From positions 2,004,470 through 2,068,469 of the forward strand of contig JALBUN010000049.1 in NCBI GenBank assembly GCA_025174535.1: 64,000 bases of DNA, written 5' to 3'. Numbering within the stretch: the first letter of the stretch is position 1; each line of letters starts with the position of its first letter. Below are positions 1 to 11,214 of this stretch, piece after piece. The translations under genes and the position numbers were made by a program. A model generated the notes under the pieces. That model did not search any database, was not told the DNA's origin, and worked only from the letters and a program-made list of their open reading frames with translations. Source of the DNA: Cantharellus purpuraceus (taxonomy: Eukaryota > Basidiomycota > Agaricomycetes > Cantharellales > Hydnaceae).

Positions 1-37
1 TATTATATAGAATATTCAGATATACAAATACCAGATG
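1..37. repeat. Fragment of the 566-bp TIR element, cut by the window edge and the gypsy-1 LTR
   Basis: These bases match an internal stretch of the TIR element near 6,404-6,440, including the words tattatatag and atacaaatacca, with few changes. The match stops where the gypsy-1 LTR begins at 38, so gypsy-1 appears to abut or to have inserted into a copy of the element. The rest of that copy lies outside the window. Confidence 0.6.
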
Positions 38-566
38 TGTTATGCACTAGGTCTGATTTGGGGTCAGAGATTGGATCGGAGGTTGGGTTGGAGGTTGGGT
101 TGGAGTTGGAGCACGTCGTGGGGGTTGGGACGGACTTGGCTTCAGCTTATGTGCTGTGCCCTCACTGATACTGGTGTCCAAGATTTTGGAGATGGAGTAT
201 GACTTAGAGAGTTAGTATTGGACTTAGGAACTAGGCGTGATTCGATATTCGAACTGGGGAATGAAGTCCCAGTCAGGCAACTTAAATACATATTTTGAAA
301 TCTAATAATAATTACTCTGGTGAAGGGTCTCCGAAGCTGATGGCCTTACATGAGTATGTTTGAGTCTGATGGGGATGGATGTCCAGGTTCCTATGGTGAT
401 GCTGATGCATCAATCGGAACCAGAGATGGATGGGTGGAATCAGCGGTGACAATCAGACAGGTAGATGGAGACACTGCAGTTTTCAAATGGAGTATAGATT
501 TCATATGCGTGGGGATCTGAGTGGATTGGATGGGGATCTGGTCGTTTAATGAATATAGTCATAACA
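38..566 (-). repeat. gypsy-1 LTR, left end of element (3' LTR relative to pol)
   Basis: The 529-bp block starts TGTTATG and ends CATAACA, a perfect 7-bp terminal inverted repeat of the TG...CA type. Its sequence recurs at 11,536-11,577 plus 13,031-13,466. The bases just after 566 (gtatctctccattt) read as a purine-rich tract on the minus strand, which is where the polypurine tract should sit for a minus-strand element. Divergence from the right LTR is visible by eye, so the insertion is not young. Confidence 0.85.
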
Positions 567-707
567 GTATCTCTCCATTTAAGGCCGAGCCCCTGAGGCC
601 CCATGTCCATGGATTGAATAGGTGAGATGGTTGGGTGCAGTTGGAGTTATACTGGAGGTCTGGAGACATATAAAAGGAGGGGCATGATTGAGGTCTTATC
701 CTCAACG

Positions 708-2365
708 ATGTCAAACCCTTTGGCAAGCATGAGCGTGGCCAAGCTTGAGCAGTTGCTCTTGGCCCAATGGAAGGAAGAGGAAGAGGAGCAGAAATGGAAA
801 GAGGGAGGAAGCAGAACGGAGATGGAAGGAGGAGGAGGAGGTGGAATGGAGACGCAAGGAGGAGGAGGAGGCAGAACGGAGATGCAAGGAGGAGGAGGAG
901 ACGGAATGGAGATGGAAGGAGGAGGAGCAGAGGTGGAAAGAGGCGGTGGAGACAGAATGGAGATGGAAGGAGGAGGAGGCAAAGGCTGAGAGAGCCTGCA
1001 GGGTCCAGGAACTTGTGGCCGCGATGGAGGCCACGAGACTGAAGGAAGTGGAGGAGCAGGTGCACGAGCTAGAAGCCGCCATGGAGGTAGAGGAGGAGGT
1101 GACTGGGGCAGGGGGAACCAGGCACTCAGGAAGTCTGAGTGTGCCAATACGGACAGGGACCCCTGAGGTCACCATCATCTCTGTTACATGGACGGAGACA
1201 ACTTGCCTGACAACTGTCACTGTGGTTGACTTGCCATTACGTCTGCGGGTACGGCCATTATTTGGGTTGGGTGCGGCTGAGGAAGATGAAGTGGCAGAGG
1301 TGGAGAGAGCAGAGGTGGAGGTGGATCCGGATGCCAATATGGAGCTTGACGCAAATGCGGAGCCCAAGGCGGGTGTGGACATTGGGATGGATGCAGAGCC
1401 GGATCCAACTTCAAATTGTTATGAGGAGATGGCTTGGGTAGCCACAGTCGAGGCTCGCAAAAGAGCGGAGCTTTATGCCGCTACCACCAAGAAGAATCTC
1501 GACGTCATGGTCTTTTCGTTGAAGGTGTACCTGAGTGCTGATATGGAGAAGCGGGAGGCGGTCATATGGTGCAAGGTGGAGAGTCATGTGTTGGCGACAC
1601 ATAAGAAGGAGCTGCATGTCACTAGGTTGGCGATCCAGCTTCGCAAGCACGAGATGGAGAAGGCAGCAGCAGAACAGCAGGACAAGGAGGAGGAGAGGGA
1701 ACACTTGGAGGCCACAGCGAGAAGGGGTGGACCACCCAAGGCTCTGGCTCCAACAGAGCCATTTGGTGGGCCCGGTGTAACATGCGACTTGTGTCGTGAT
1801 GTGGGCATGGAGTGCATGTGGCCTACTGGCCCAACTCGCCACCTTCGGTCCTGCGATTTGGGGTTGGAAAGGAGGGTGTAGGATCAATGGAAAGTTTGAT
1901 CCCTGGAGTTGGAGCATTAAGCCCTGACTAGTGGTACAAGGAGGGGCAGAGAAAGAATCGGAAGGTCGTCTGACCAAAAAGCGGTGGACAGAGACAGGTG
2001 CTGTGGCAGCCGGGGGTAGTGGTGTTGGATCGGAAGGGGCAATGACTGGTGCAGGTACAGGGTGCATCTCTGCACCCAATAGTACCGTGGGCCAGCTTAT
2101 CCAGCTGGTTAACCTGCAGTTGGAGCACCTCCAGCAGACGGGGGGGTTGCTAGTGGACTTGATGAAGACAACGAAATGGAAGGAGGTTCTGGAGGGTTGT
2201 CGGACAGCCGAGTTACGTCGGTTGCGGAAGTTCATGGCCCCTTTGGATGAGGATTTGGACATGGGGGATGAGAAAGATTGGGTGTTGGATGTAGAGAGTG
2301 ATGATGAGTCAGAGATGGAGCCTGAGGTAGATAAGGTAAAGGGAAAAAGGAAACACAATGTATAA
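708..2365 (+). pseudogene. Antisense accessory ORF of gypsy-1: coiled-coil protein with Zn2Cys6-like cysteines, broken
   Basis: The reading frame runs opposite to gag-pol and converges on the end of pol at 2,514. A start at 708 gives MSNPLASMSVAKLEQLLLAQW, followed by a long Glu/Arg/Lys-rich coiled coil built from tandem ten-residue repeats (775-990), and then acidic repeats. A cysteine motif CDLCRDVGMEC (1,783-1,815) has the CX2CX6C spacing of a fungal binuclear zinc cluster. The C-terminus is acidic and lies in a separate open segment at 1,931-2,365. At least three lesions separate the segments: a one-base slip in a G run near 812, a frame change near 1,860, and a TGA near 1,927 where CGA is expected. 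A TATAAAAG box lies at 669-676, 32 bp before the start. The function is unknown; DNA binding is inferred only from the cysteine pattern. gypsy-2 carries a relative at 31,034-31,988. Confidence 0.65.
775..990 (+). repeat. In-gene purine-rich tandem repeat coding for Glu/Arg coiled coil
   Basis: This stretch consists of degenerate units of about 30 bp rich in gaggaggagg, with alternating segments coding AERR, VEWR or TEWR. The repeat keeps open frames on several phases and on the opposite strand, so the long reading frames seen antisense here are shadows. Confidence 0.8.
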
Positions 2366-2513
2366 AATAAAAATGAAAATGATTATAAATTTTGGAGCAG
2401 AGAAAAATGAGTCAGAGTGATTCCTTTGGAGCTTTTTGGGCAGGCTTGTAATTTCCCTTGACTTGTAATAAAATGATGATGTGAAATAATAGAATTAGCA
2501 TTAGTAATCGAAC
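2366..2513. other. Convergent spacer between accessory ORF and pol of gypsy-1
   Basis: About 150 bp separates the stop of the plus-strand accessory frame from the stop of minus-strand pol. It is AT-rich and contains aataaa-like words (cttgtaataaaatg near 2,463), which could serve as 3' processing signals. Nothing coding is seen. Confidence 0.45.
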
Positions 2514-5160
2514 TTAAAGGTTCATAAGGGGGCCAGGTTTGTCTGGATAAGTGGAGTGAAAGTCAGAGATGGATTCGGATGCATGATCGAGTTCAGACAT
2601 GGAGATCCATGACATCAGTGCCTTTGTATCCAGTCCATTTGACTAAGTACTGGAGCTTGCACTTGTATTGATGGTCGATCTTTGAGTCCAGGATCTCAGA
2701 GATCTCATATTCATTGTCTCCTTTGATGATGATTGGAGGAGGTGACCTCATAAGGACCTAAGTATTTCTCAGAGAGTTTCTTTGATGGATGGGTGGTCCA
2801 GAAGTGTTCAGCCTTAACAAATACTTTGTCTCCAATTTGCAGGTCTGGAGCTGGAATGCGGCGTTGGTCTGTGGAGACTTGATATTGTTTCTGGGCATCG
2901 GAGATGGTTTCTCGGAGATGTTGGTGTAGTTGATCGAGGTCGGTTACAAATTGGCGGGCTTTGGTTGAGGCAAGTTCTTTCTCAGGGTGGACGGAGATGT
3001 TCGGGTGATAGCCTTTATTAGCAAAAAATGGAGAGATGCCAGTAGTTGCGTTCAGAGTGTTGTTGTAGGCAAACTCTGTGATCGGAAGTAGATCAGCCCA
3101 GTTGTCTTGTTGATAGTTACAATAGATTCAGAGGTATTGTTCCAGGGACTGATTCATTCATTCCATTTGTCCATCTCCTTCAGGGTGGTATCCGGAAGTG
3201 AAATGAAGCTTCATGTTGAGAGCCTTTCCTAATGTGTGGAAGAAGGAGGACATGAACTCCAAGCCTTGATCAGATGTGACATGTGATGGGACTCTGTGTT
3301 TAGAGAATACGTGGAGAACGAACAATTTAGCTAGTGAGGTGGAGGTGATGGTGTCATGTGTCAGAATGAATAGTGACTGTTTGGTGAACCTGTTGACAAT
3401 CATGAGTATGGTGTCATATCTGAGCAATGGGTGAAGCTTCTCTATGAAATCCATGGAGATGGAGTTCCATGGTTGCTCCAGGACCAGAAGTTGCTTAAGT
3501 GTTCCGTAGGGTTTGTGCATTTGCGATTTTGAGTGCATACACATGGTGCAGGAGTTACAGTAGTGTTGAATGTATTCTTGCATTTTTGGCCATACGTAGT
3601 CTCATCGGATTAATCCTTGTGTGCGATTTTGCCTGAAATGGCCCAAGATTAGGTGATCATGATAATACTGAAAAACTTGGAGTTGGAGGCTGTTGGCATC
3701 GGGGATGTATATCTGGTTGTTGTGTCGGAGTCAAGTAACGATTTTGGATTGGAAGGGTTGTCCAAGTGTTTAACTGCAACAGGATCAGATTGGAGTGATG
3801 AGCGGATGTCAGAGCAGAGTTGGTCAATGTCCATAATGGTGACAGCTCAGAGGGTGGGAGTCATGAGGGTGGATGCTTGTAGGGACGATGCCAGCTGCTT
3901 GTTAGTAAACACAGGGCAAAAGTTGTGGGGGTTTACAGTGGCATAGTCGCTATTCCCCTCTTTAGGGTAGACATCCCATTGTCTAGTTAAAGCGTCAGGC
4001 TTTGCTCCGAGTTGACCTGGACAGAAACGGATAATGAGATTGAACTGAGATAGGTATTCAGACCATCGGACTTGTCTCTGGGTGAGCAGTTTCATTGTGG
4101 AGAAGTATTCCAAGTTTTTGTGGTCAGTTATGATGTCCACCGGATCGGAGGGACCTTCAAGGTGGTGTCTCCATATCCAGAAGGCTTCATATATGGCAAG
4201 GAGCTCTTTGTCATGGACGTTATAGTTCAGTTTGAGGGGTGTAAATGTACGCGAGTGAAAAGCGATCAGATGGACTTGTCCGTCATCTGGAGAGATGATG
4301 GACAGGATTGTGGCAAGTGCATAGTCAGAGGTGTTGGTCTCTAATAGGATAGGAACGTCTGGAACCCAATGAGTCAGTATTGGAGCGGAAGTAAAGGCCT
4401 TTTTCAAGGTCTCAAAGCTCTGTCTACATTCATCAGTGAAATTCCATTGGATACCCTTTCTAGTGAGTCAGGTGAGTGGAATGGTGATATCGGAGTAGCC
4501 GTGAATGAAGCGGCGGTAGAAGTTGGTGAACCCTAGGAAGGACTGTATGTCCTTGACTTTCCGGGGTTCCGGCCATTCCTGTATGGCTTTGATTTTGTCA
4601 TTGGACATTGTCAACCCTGCCAGGGAGAGGATATAGCCTAGGTATTCGACTGAGTTGGAGTGGAATTTGCATTGGTCAGCGTGGGCGAAGAGGCCATGTT
4701 TTCAGAGACATAGGAGTACCTCTCAGACATGTGTCTGATGTTCTTCTTTGTTGTCTGAATATACCAGAATGTCGTCTAAGTAAATGAGGACGGTCACATT
4801 GAGGAGGTTGGCGAAGGTATCATTCATGAACCTCTGGAAGGTGGCCAGAGCATTGGTTAGTCCAAAGGGCATGATGCACCACTCAAAAGATCCATATCGT
4901 GTGCAGAAGGTCGTTTTCCATTTGTTGCCTTCTTGGATGCGGACTAGATGGTAAGCATGTCAGAGATCTATTTTGGAATAGATCTTAGCCTTTCGAGGAC
5001 TTTCAAGTAGGTCCGCGGTGCGGGGTATTGGGTATTGGTCTTTCTTGGTGATTTGTTGAGTCCACAGAAGTTGACACAGACAGAGTGATCCGTCCTTTTT
5101 GCAGACAAATAGGACCGGAGCTCCATGAGGAGATAGGGATGGGCAGATGAAGCCCATAGC
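2514..5160 (-). pseudogene. gypsy-1 pol (copy A): reverse transcriptase, RNase H, integrase, chromodomain, decayed
   Basis: Reading the minus strand, the reverse transcriptase begins near 5,157 (SPHGAPVLFV, then KKDQYPIPR). The catalytic YLDD box lies near 4,770. RNase H follows at 4,407-3,847 (ITDHKNLEYF, FCPGQLGAKPDALTR), then integrase at 3,583-3,158 with SMDFIEKL, TSDQGLEF and the final catalytic Glu region. A chromodomain (YEISEILDSK, LQYLVKWTGY) sits near 2,740-2,600 and the protein ends in PDKPGPLMNL. The chromodomain places it among chromoviruses of Ty3/gypsy. Several in-frame stops and frame changes divide it, so it is not functional as it stands. The upstream part of pol and gag is replaced by LTR-X sequence at 5,161. 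Confidence 0.88.
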
Positions 5161-6153
5161 TGTATGGGAACTGGTTTTCCCTTAAAAAGATCTTGTTTAA
5201 AGTCCCGAAACTGTACAATTCCACTTGATGGCCTTAAAATATCAGCATATATCTGCTGCTTTCTCTTGATTCAGGGCCATTCAAATATTCTCTATTTTTT
5301 CATATTTTTTCAGGAATTTTCCATGCAGAAATGAGTCTACAAACTTATTGTTCTGCTGGGCGAAGTTTTGGGACCCACATGGACCCACAAACCTTCGCAG
5401 ATGTCAGCAGCCTCAAAGTCAGCCGGAGTCACCCGGACAACTGACTCATTTTCAATCACATGACTCATTTCAATCTCTGACTCAATCTGGTCACCACTGC
5501 CAGTAAATGCTCAATATCTTCGCAACCACTGCACCTCCTGACTCCATTTTCAGTGGAGAGTTCAATAGAAGCCATGCCTACCCATAGTTGTGCTAATCAG
5601 CCTGGGAAACGAAGTATTGACCGAGTTGTTTGAGTAATGGTGACTCATGCAATGACTCCTTCCATGACTCATACCATGACTCCTGTGATTACTCATACTA
5701 TGACTCCTGCTCTGAGTCACACTATGACTCCATCCATGACTCATGCCATGAGTGAGAGCAAATCCAAGCAGCTCATTGGCTAGGAAACTTCCACCCCCTT
5801 CTCACATATTCCACTAGCTTCCAGTAGTTTCCATCTATTAATAGGTAGAAGTTTCCAGTAGTATTAGTCAGCCCCTGTAAATACAATATAAAAGGAGCCC
5901 ATTCTGCCTCTGAAATAAATAACCATTTTCTACCCCATCATTTGCACATCAGTGTGACTAGAGTGACATACAGTGTCATCCTCTATATCTCAGTAACTGT
6001 TGATTGTCCAGTTCAAGGGTCGCTTACAGTTGTGTAACTGTATTTGATTGCACTCGAAGTAGTGATTGTCCTGCTTTGGGTGTGAGTGTAGTATCTACCT
6101 CGCGTGACTACAAATCTACAGGGTGAGATTGTCTGTCAATAGTCCTGCCATTA
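5161..6153 (+). repeat. LTR-X copy 3, truncated at its 3' side
   Basis: It starts TGTATGGGAAC and matches 9,234-10,656 in the same orientation and 11,578-13,030 in the inverted orientation. A TATAAAAGG box near 5,889 and an AATAAA near 5,920 are about 30 bp apart. This layout fits an LTR U3-R border and gives the transcription direction as plus. The copy ends at ccatta, where the TIR element begins at 6,154; in copy 2 the LTR continues past this point for about 450 bp. Confidence 0.75.
5440..5757. promoter_or_regulatory. Cluster of TGA(C/G)TCA bZIP-type sites in LTR-X
   Basis: About seven exact TGACTCA or TGAGTCA heptamers lie within roughly 320 bp, upstream of the LTR TATA box, mixed with near matches such as atgactcc. 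This heptamer is the established binding site of fungal Gcn4/Cpc1 and of AP-1-type bZIP factors. Use by such a factor is inferred. Confidence 0.55.
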
Positions 6154-6719
6154 GACGCTTGTTCGGAATCATGTCAGTATACAATATTCTGATGTATAGG
6201 AGATATACATCAGGATTTCAATGATACATAAAGCCAGGGAGTTACAATTTGGATATCTTAAAAGATTTCAGATGTGTGAAATTTTCATAAATATAAACAT
6301 ATATTCTATATTTTAATAAACTTTAAAAGATAAGATATTTGGTTGAGATGAACATAATCATTTACATGGATATAATAGAAATGTATGTATTAATATAATT
6401 GGTATTATATAGGGTATTTAGATATACAAATACCAGGTGGGGATTAAAGATAGTTCAAATTATGTTACAAGTATTGTATAAGAAAGAATCAATGATATTT
6501 GGATGTTCCCTCAAGAGAGTTGCCACCACTAAATCAGGAAAAAAAGAATTATTTTTGAGAATTATGCCAAAATATCACAATATGTTTTAATCTAGTATAT
6601 TGTGTAAAATTTGAGAATCATGTTGAAATATGAAAATAAGTTTGAATTGAAGTGTATTGTATAAAATTTGAGGAAAATAGGTTGTATATACATATTTGTT
6701 GTATTTCTGAACAAGCGTC
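6154..6719 (+). mobile_element. Non-autonomous TIR element (MITE-like), copy 1
   Basis: This very AT-rich 566-bp element starts GACGCTTGTTCGGAA and ends TTCTGAACAAGCGTC, which are inverted repeats of about 15 bp with one mismatch. It has no coding capacity. Copies at 26,979-27,545 (inverted) and 27,653-28,215 match over their whole length. Its left flank is LTR-X and its right flank is gypsy integrase, so a recombination or deletion has occurred at this copy. The superfamily is not assigned. Confidence 0.8.
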
Positions 6720-7485
6720 CAAGCGATGGGGGGAGTTTCTCTATGAAATCCATGGAGATGGAGTTCCATGGTTGCTCTGGGACCAGAAGTTGCTTAAGCA
6801 TTCTGTAGCTTTTGTGCATTTGCGATTTTGAGTGCATACATGTGGTACAAGAGTTACAGTAGTGTTGAATGTATTCTCACATTTTTGGCCATACGTAGTC
6901 TTATTGGATTAACCCTTGTGTGCGATTTTGCCCAAAATGGCCAGAGATTGGGTGATCATGGTAATACTGCAAAACTCAGAGTCGGAGACTGTTGGCATCA
7001 GGGATATCCAGTTGTTGTGTCAGAGGTGTCCTTCAGGGTCAAGTGACCATTTCGGATCAGAAGGATTGTCCCAAGTGTTTAACTGCAACAGGATTGGATT
7101 GGAGAGATGAGTGGATGTCAGAGCGGAGCTGGTCGATATCCATAATGGTGACAGCTTGGAGGGTGGGAGTCATGAGGGTGGATGCCTGTAGGGATGATCC
7201 CAGCTGCTCGTTAGTGAACACAGGATGAAAGTTGTGTGGGTTTACAGTGGCATAGTTGCTACTCTCCTCTTTAGGGTAGATGCCCCAGTGTCTAGTTAAT
7301 GCATCAGGCTTTGCTCCAAGTCAACCAGGACAGAAATGGATAATGAGGTTGAACTGAGACAGGTATTCAGACCATCAGACTTATCTCCAGGTGAGTAGTT
7401 TTGTTGTGGAGAAGTATTCCAAGTTCTTGTGGTCTGTTATGACATCCACCAGATTGGAGAGGCCTTTGAGGTAGTGTCTTCATAT
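6720..7485 (-). pseudogene. Second gypsy pol fragment (copy B), integrase to RNase H part
   Basis: On the minus strand this repeats copy A of pol from the integrase catalytic core (NSISMDFIEKL near 6,780) through the linker and the C-terminal part of RNase H near 7,400. It is closely similar to 3,430-4,160, with further stops. It is interrupted at 7,485 by LTR-Y and resumes at 8,830. Confidence 0.82.
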
Positions 7486-8829
7486 TGTTTTGGAACCGTG
7501 AACTTCAACCTAAACTGTGGTGTTAATCACAATCTAAGTTTAGCCTGAGGAGGTATGACCTTTCAAGGTTAGCAATAATCTTGAAACTATTTTAATGGAG
7601 AACCCAGTTAAGAAATTATACTCCGGTGAGCAATCACAATCAATGTTGCCACAGGAAGTGAAGCAATAATGCTTGTCACATGTAGTTCACGCTTTACTGC
7701 TGATGCAATGTAAAGTCAAAGATTGACAGGCGTTCAAGAGTTCAGATACTTCAAAGGGGGAAGTAACCTAGTGCCTTAGTACTGCGGGTTGAGTGGATTA
7801 AAGCTAACAATAATCCCTTCAACGTAAAAAGATAGATATGCACTTGAACACTTCCTTCTGAACAAGCGTATTCACTGTACGTGTTTATCCATGATAGAAT
7901 CAACAGTCAAGGGATATTAATCTTGTCTCAAAGAGATGAGTTAATAGACTGTGTTGTTGATTTATTGAAATGCCCACAATTGAACCAACCAATCAATAGC
8001 AAAGTACGTGTTAACCTGACTAACCTCAGAGTCTCAATTAAATGTGCAGTATTCTTGACCAATCAATAGCCTAGTATGTATTAACCTGACTAACCTCAGA
8101 GTCTCAATTAAACATGCAAGATTCTTGATTATAACCAATAGCCTGATACATGATAATTTGACTAACCTCAGAGTCTCAATTACACGTGTGAGGTTCTTGA
8201 TCAATGAATAACAATTAATACACTTCAAGTTACTGCTCCGAGGGGGCTTGTAGTGTGTTAATTACTAATCAGTTACTCCGTATTAACCTCTTCTCTGAGT
8301 TTGATTAATATTAGAGCCTGCTGTGCTTGTAATATAATAACTTCTGGCTTCTCTGAGAGTCAATCAAAGTTAATATACACTAAGAGTAGCTGATATGTGA
8401 TGATTACTCAATGCTTGAGTAGACACTGCTGTGTGTGTGGTAAAAAGATCTTATTTTTGCACTGCTGTTGCAGCCCTTTTTATATACATGGACTATCTAG
8501 CTTATGTAACTAATCAGAGAACATTCCTGGTGCTTAGGGAAGCCCCTGGAAGGAAAGAGAAGGCCAGGGAAGTTTGTGGAAGGTCCAGGAAGGTGTCAGA
8601 ACCTTCTGTGGCTGCTTTTGGCTGAAGTGCACAAACTCCAATGATTATGTAATGCACACGTCGTTTGCTTGCACGCATGCTTGTTGGAGTTGAATGACAG
8701 ATTATATCAGCAACCAACCCCTTGTGTACACTTGTGGGCTCAAATACACAAAAAAGTGAAATATAAGTACATTCAATAGAACATTTGAAATACCTTTAAA
8801 CTACTAAATAATAGTCCTTATTTGAAGTA
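7486..8829 (-). repeat. LTR-Y copy A (LTR-like repeat), inserted in pol copy B
   Basis: This 1,344-bp block splits an otherwise continuous pol fragment: catat lies on the left and tccagaagg on the right, as in copy A at about 4,171. It begins TGTTTTGGAACC on this strand and ends ttatttgaagta. The reverse strand carries a TATATAAAAAGGGCTGC promoter-like word about 8,475, followed by a polyadenylation-like word, so transcription would run on the minus strand. It contains three tandem units of about 68 bp (8,010-8,190) sharing actaacctcagagtctcaat. Precise LTR ends and target duplication are unclear. Confidence 0.65.
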
Positions 8830-9233
8830 TCCAGAAGGCTTCATATATGGCAAGGAGCTCTTTGTCATGGACATCATAGTTCAGTTTGGGAGGCATAAAT
8901 GTATACGAGTGAAAAGCGATTGGATGGACTTGTCTGTCATCTGGAGAGATGATGGACAGGATTGCGGCAAGTGCATAGTCAGAGGCATCGGTTTCTAATA
9001 GGATAGGAACATCTGGAACTCAATGAGTCAGTATCGGAGTGGAAGTAGAGGCCTTCTTCAAGGTCTCAAAGCTCTGTCTACATTTGTCAGTGAAATTCCA
9101 TTGGGTACCCTTCCTAGTAAGTCAGGTGAGCAGAATGGTGATATCAGAGTAGCCATAGATGAAGCAGCAGCAGAAGTTGGTGAACCCCAGGAAGGACTGT
9201 ACATCTTTGACTTTCTGTGGTTCTGGCCATTCC
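8830..9233 (-). pseudogene. gypsy pol fragment copy B continued, RNase H / reverse transcriptase
   Basis: This continues the interrupted copy B and matches 4,165-4,580 of copy A, with RNase H N-terminal half and the end of the reverse transcriptase. It stops at 9,233, where LTR-X copy 2 begins; the two sequences share the word tgtatgg at the joint. Confidence 0.8.
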
Positions 9234-10656
9234 TGTATGGGAACCACCTTTTCCCTATCAAATTCCAATTACGCAGCACCAATGTGCTATTCTTTGCTTT
9301 TCCATTCCTAAATATCAGCATATATTTGATGCTTGTACCTGGAATGGACTTATTCAAATATTCTCTATTTTTTCATTTTTTTTGGGAATATTCCATGCAG
9401 AACTCAGCCCAGAATCATTTATTTCTGCTGTGCTACAGTTGTGGACCCATAGGCACCCACAAACCTTTGCACAGCCGGCTCTTCCCTTTTGGACCAGGCA
9501 TTCGGCCTGAATTCAAGCTCAGATGTCTCTGATCAATAAATATTCTGTAACTTAACAACCACAGCCTCTCAGGGCACTATTTTCCATGGAGATCATCACC
9601 TGAGATGTGGCTATCCATGGCTGTCCAAACCAGTGCAGAAAACAGGGTGGACACCCTTCTTTTTGCCTGATCAGTGCCTAGTTCAGGGATCAAATCAGCT
9701 GATGGGTGATCAAATCAGGTGATTGCCTTGGAATATTTTACCCCTTTCCATAACATTCTAGCTGTTTCCCTCTATTATTAGATAGAACTTTCCAGAACCA
9801 TTATTCAGCTCCTGATCAGTGTTAGTCCAGTGATCAGATCCTGTGATTGGCTTGGAATATTCTACCCCTTTCTTCCACCTTCCACAACCTTCCAGTAGTT
9901 TCCATCTATTAAGGTAGAATATTCCAGAAGCATTAGTCAGCCCCTGTAAATACAATATATAAGGAGGCCATTCTGCCTCTGAAATAACAACATATCCTAC
10001 CCATCTTCTGCACACCAGTGTGACTAGAGTGACATACAGTGTCATCCTCTATATCTCAGTAACTGTTGATTACCAGTTCAAGGATCGCTTACAGTTGTGT
10101 AACTGTACTTGATTGCACTCAAAGTAGTGATATTCCTGCTTTGGGCATAAGTGTAGTATCTGCCTCACGTGACTACAAATCTACAGGGTGAGATTGTCTG
10201 TCAATAGTCCTGCCATTAGTGCTCTTGTTTAAGTTACTAGTGTGTACTGCCTTTGCAGAGCATTAGGATCTTGAACTCGTGTGAAGCAGTTGCTAGACTA
10301 CTTCACACATTGCTGTTATCCGCTTCTGAGTGCCACTGGTTGGACAGTTGGATTCATCCACCTACTTCCTTTAGCCTCTAAGTGCATTCCCCTCTTTTTG
10401 GAATATCTGGACCCCTAAGCGTCTGTGAACTCTAGACTCTGGAAGTCTTATTCATTTCTTGCTGCTAAGAAATGTATTACTTTTCTGCATATAGTCTGCA
10501 TTGACCAATACAAAGGATTGTAACCAAAGTACAAATGTTAAATTGTTTCTGGAGTTGTGCTGCAGCAGGGTTTGATATTCTTCTCAGCTGTTCATTCACA
10601 GAATTGTGGTGATTTAGAGTTTTCCCTAACACCATAATTTTGTGGGTTCCAAAACA
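9234..10656 (+). repeat. LTR-X copy 2, full length
   Basis: The 1,423-bp copy starts TGTATGGGAAC and ends GGTTCCAAAACA, so its ends form an imperfect inverted repeat. TATA (aatatataagg near 9,953) and polyadenylation-like words are conserved, while the bZIP-site cluster of copies 1 and 3 is largely replaced by diverged sequence. It is flanked by pol copy B on the left and an LTR-Y fragment on the right, with no matching target duplication. Confidence 0.72.
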
Positions 10657-11214
10657 CGTTTAATTGAGACTCTGAGGTTAGTCAGGTTAACACGTACTTT
10701 GCTATTGATCGGTTGGTTCAATTGTGGGCATTTCAATAAATTAACAACACAGTCTATTAACTCATCTCTTTGAGACAAGATTAATATCCCTTGACTGTTG
10801 ATTCTATCATGGATAAACACGTACAGTGAATACGCTTGTTCAGAAGGAAGTGTTCAAGTGCATATCTATCTTTTTACGTTGAAGGGATTATTGTTAGCTT
10901 TAATCCACTCAACCCACGGTACTAAGGCACTAGGTTACTTCCCCCTTTGAAGTATCTGAACTCTTGAACGCCTGTCAATCTTTGACTTTACATTGCATCA
11001 GCAGTAAAGCGTGAACTACACATGACAAGCATAAATCTCTATTGCTTCACTTCCTGTGGCAACATTGATTGTGATTGCTCACCAGAGTATAATTTCTTAA
11101 TTGGGTTCTCTATTAAAATAGTTATTGCTAGCCTTGAAAGGTCATACCTCCTCAGGATAAACTTAAATTGTGATTAACACCACAGTTTAGGTTGAAGTTC
11201 ACAGTTCCAAAACA
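10657..11214 (+). repeat. LTR-Y copy C, 5'-truncated
   Basis: This is the reverse complement of the 7,486-8,040 part of LTR-Y copy A, ending ttccaaaaca at 11,214. It starts within the tandem-repeat part of LTR-Y, directly at the end of LTR-X copy 2. Confidence 0.7.

Noticed and set aside
647..1382. Long minus-strand open frames opposite the accessory ORF
   Set aside because: They translate the purine-rich repeat as Pro/Ser/Leu-only runs and have no domain; they are shadows of the coiled-coil frame.
7486..8829. LTR-Y as a DNA transposon because of unclear ends
   Set aside because: TATA and polyadenylation words about 20-30 bp apart and the lack of terminal inverted repeats fit an LTR better, though the exact ends are unproven.
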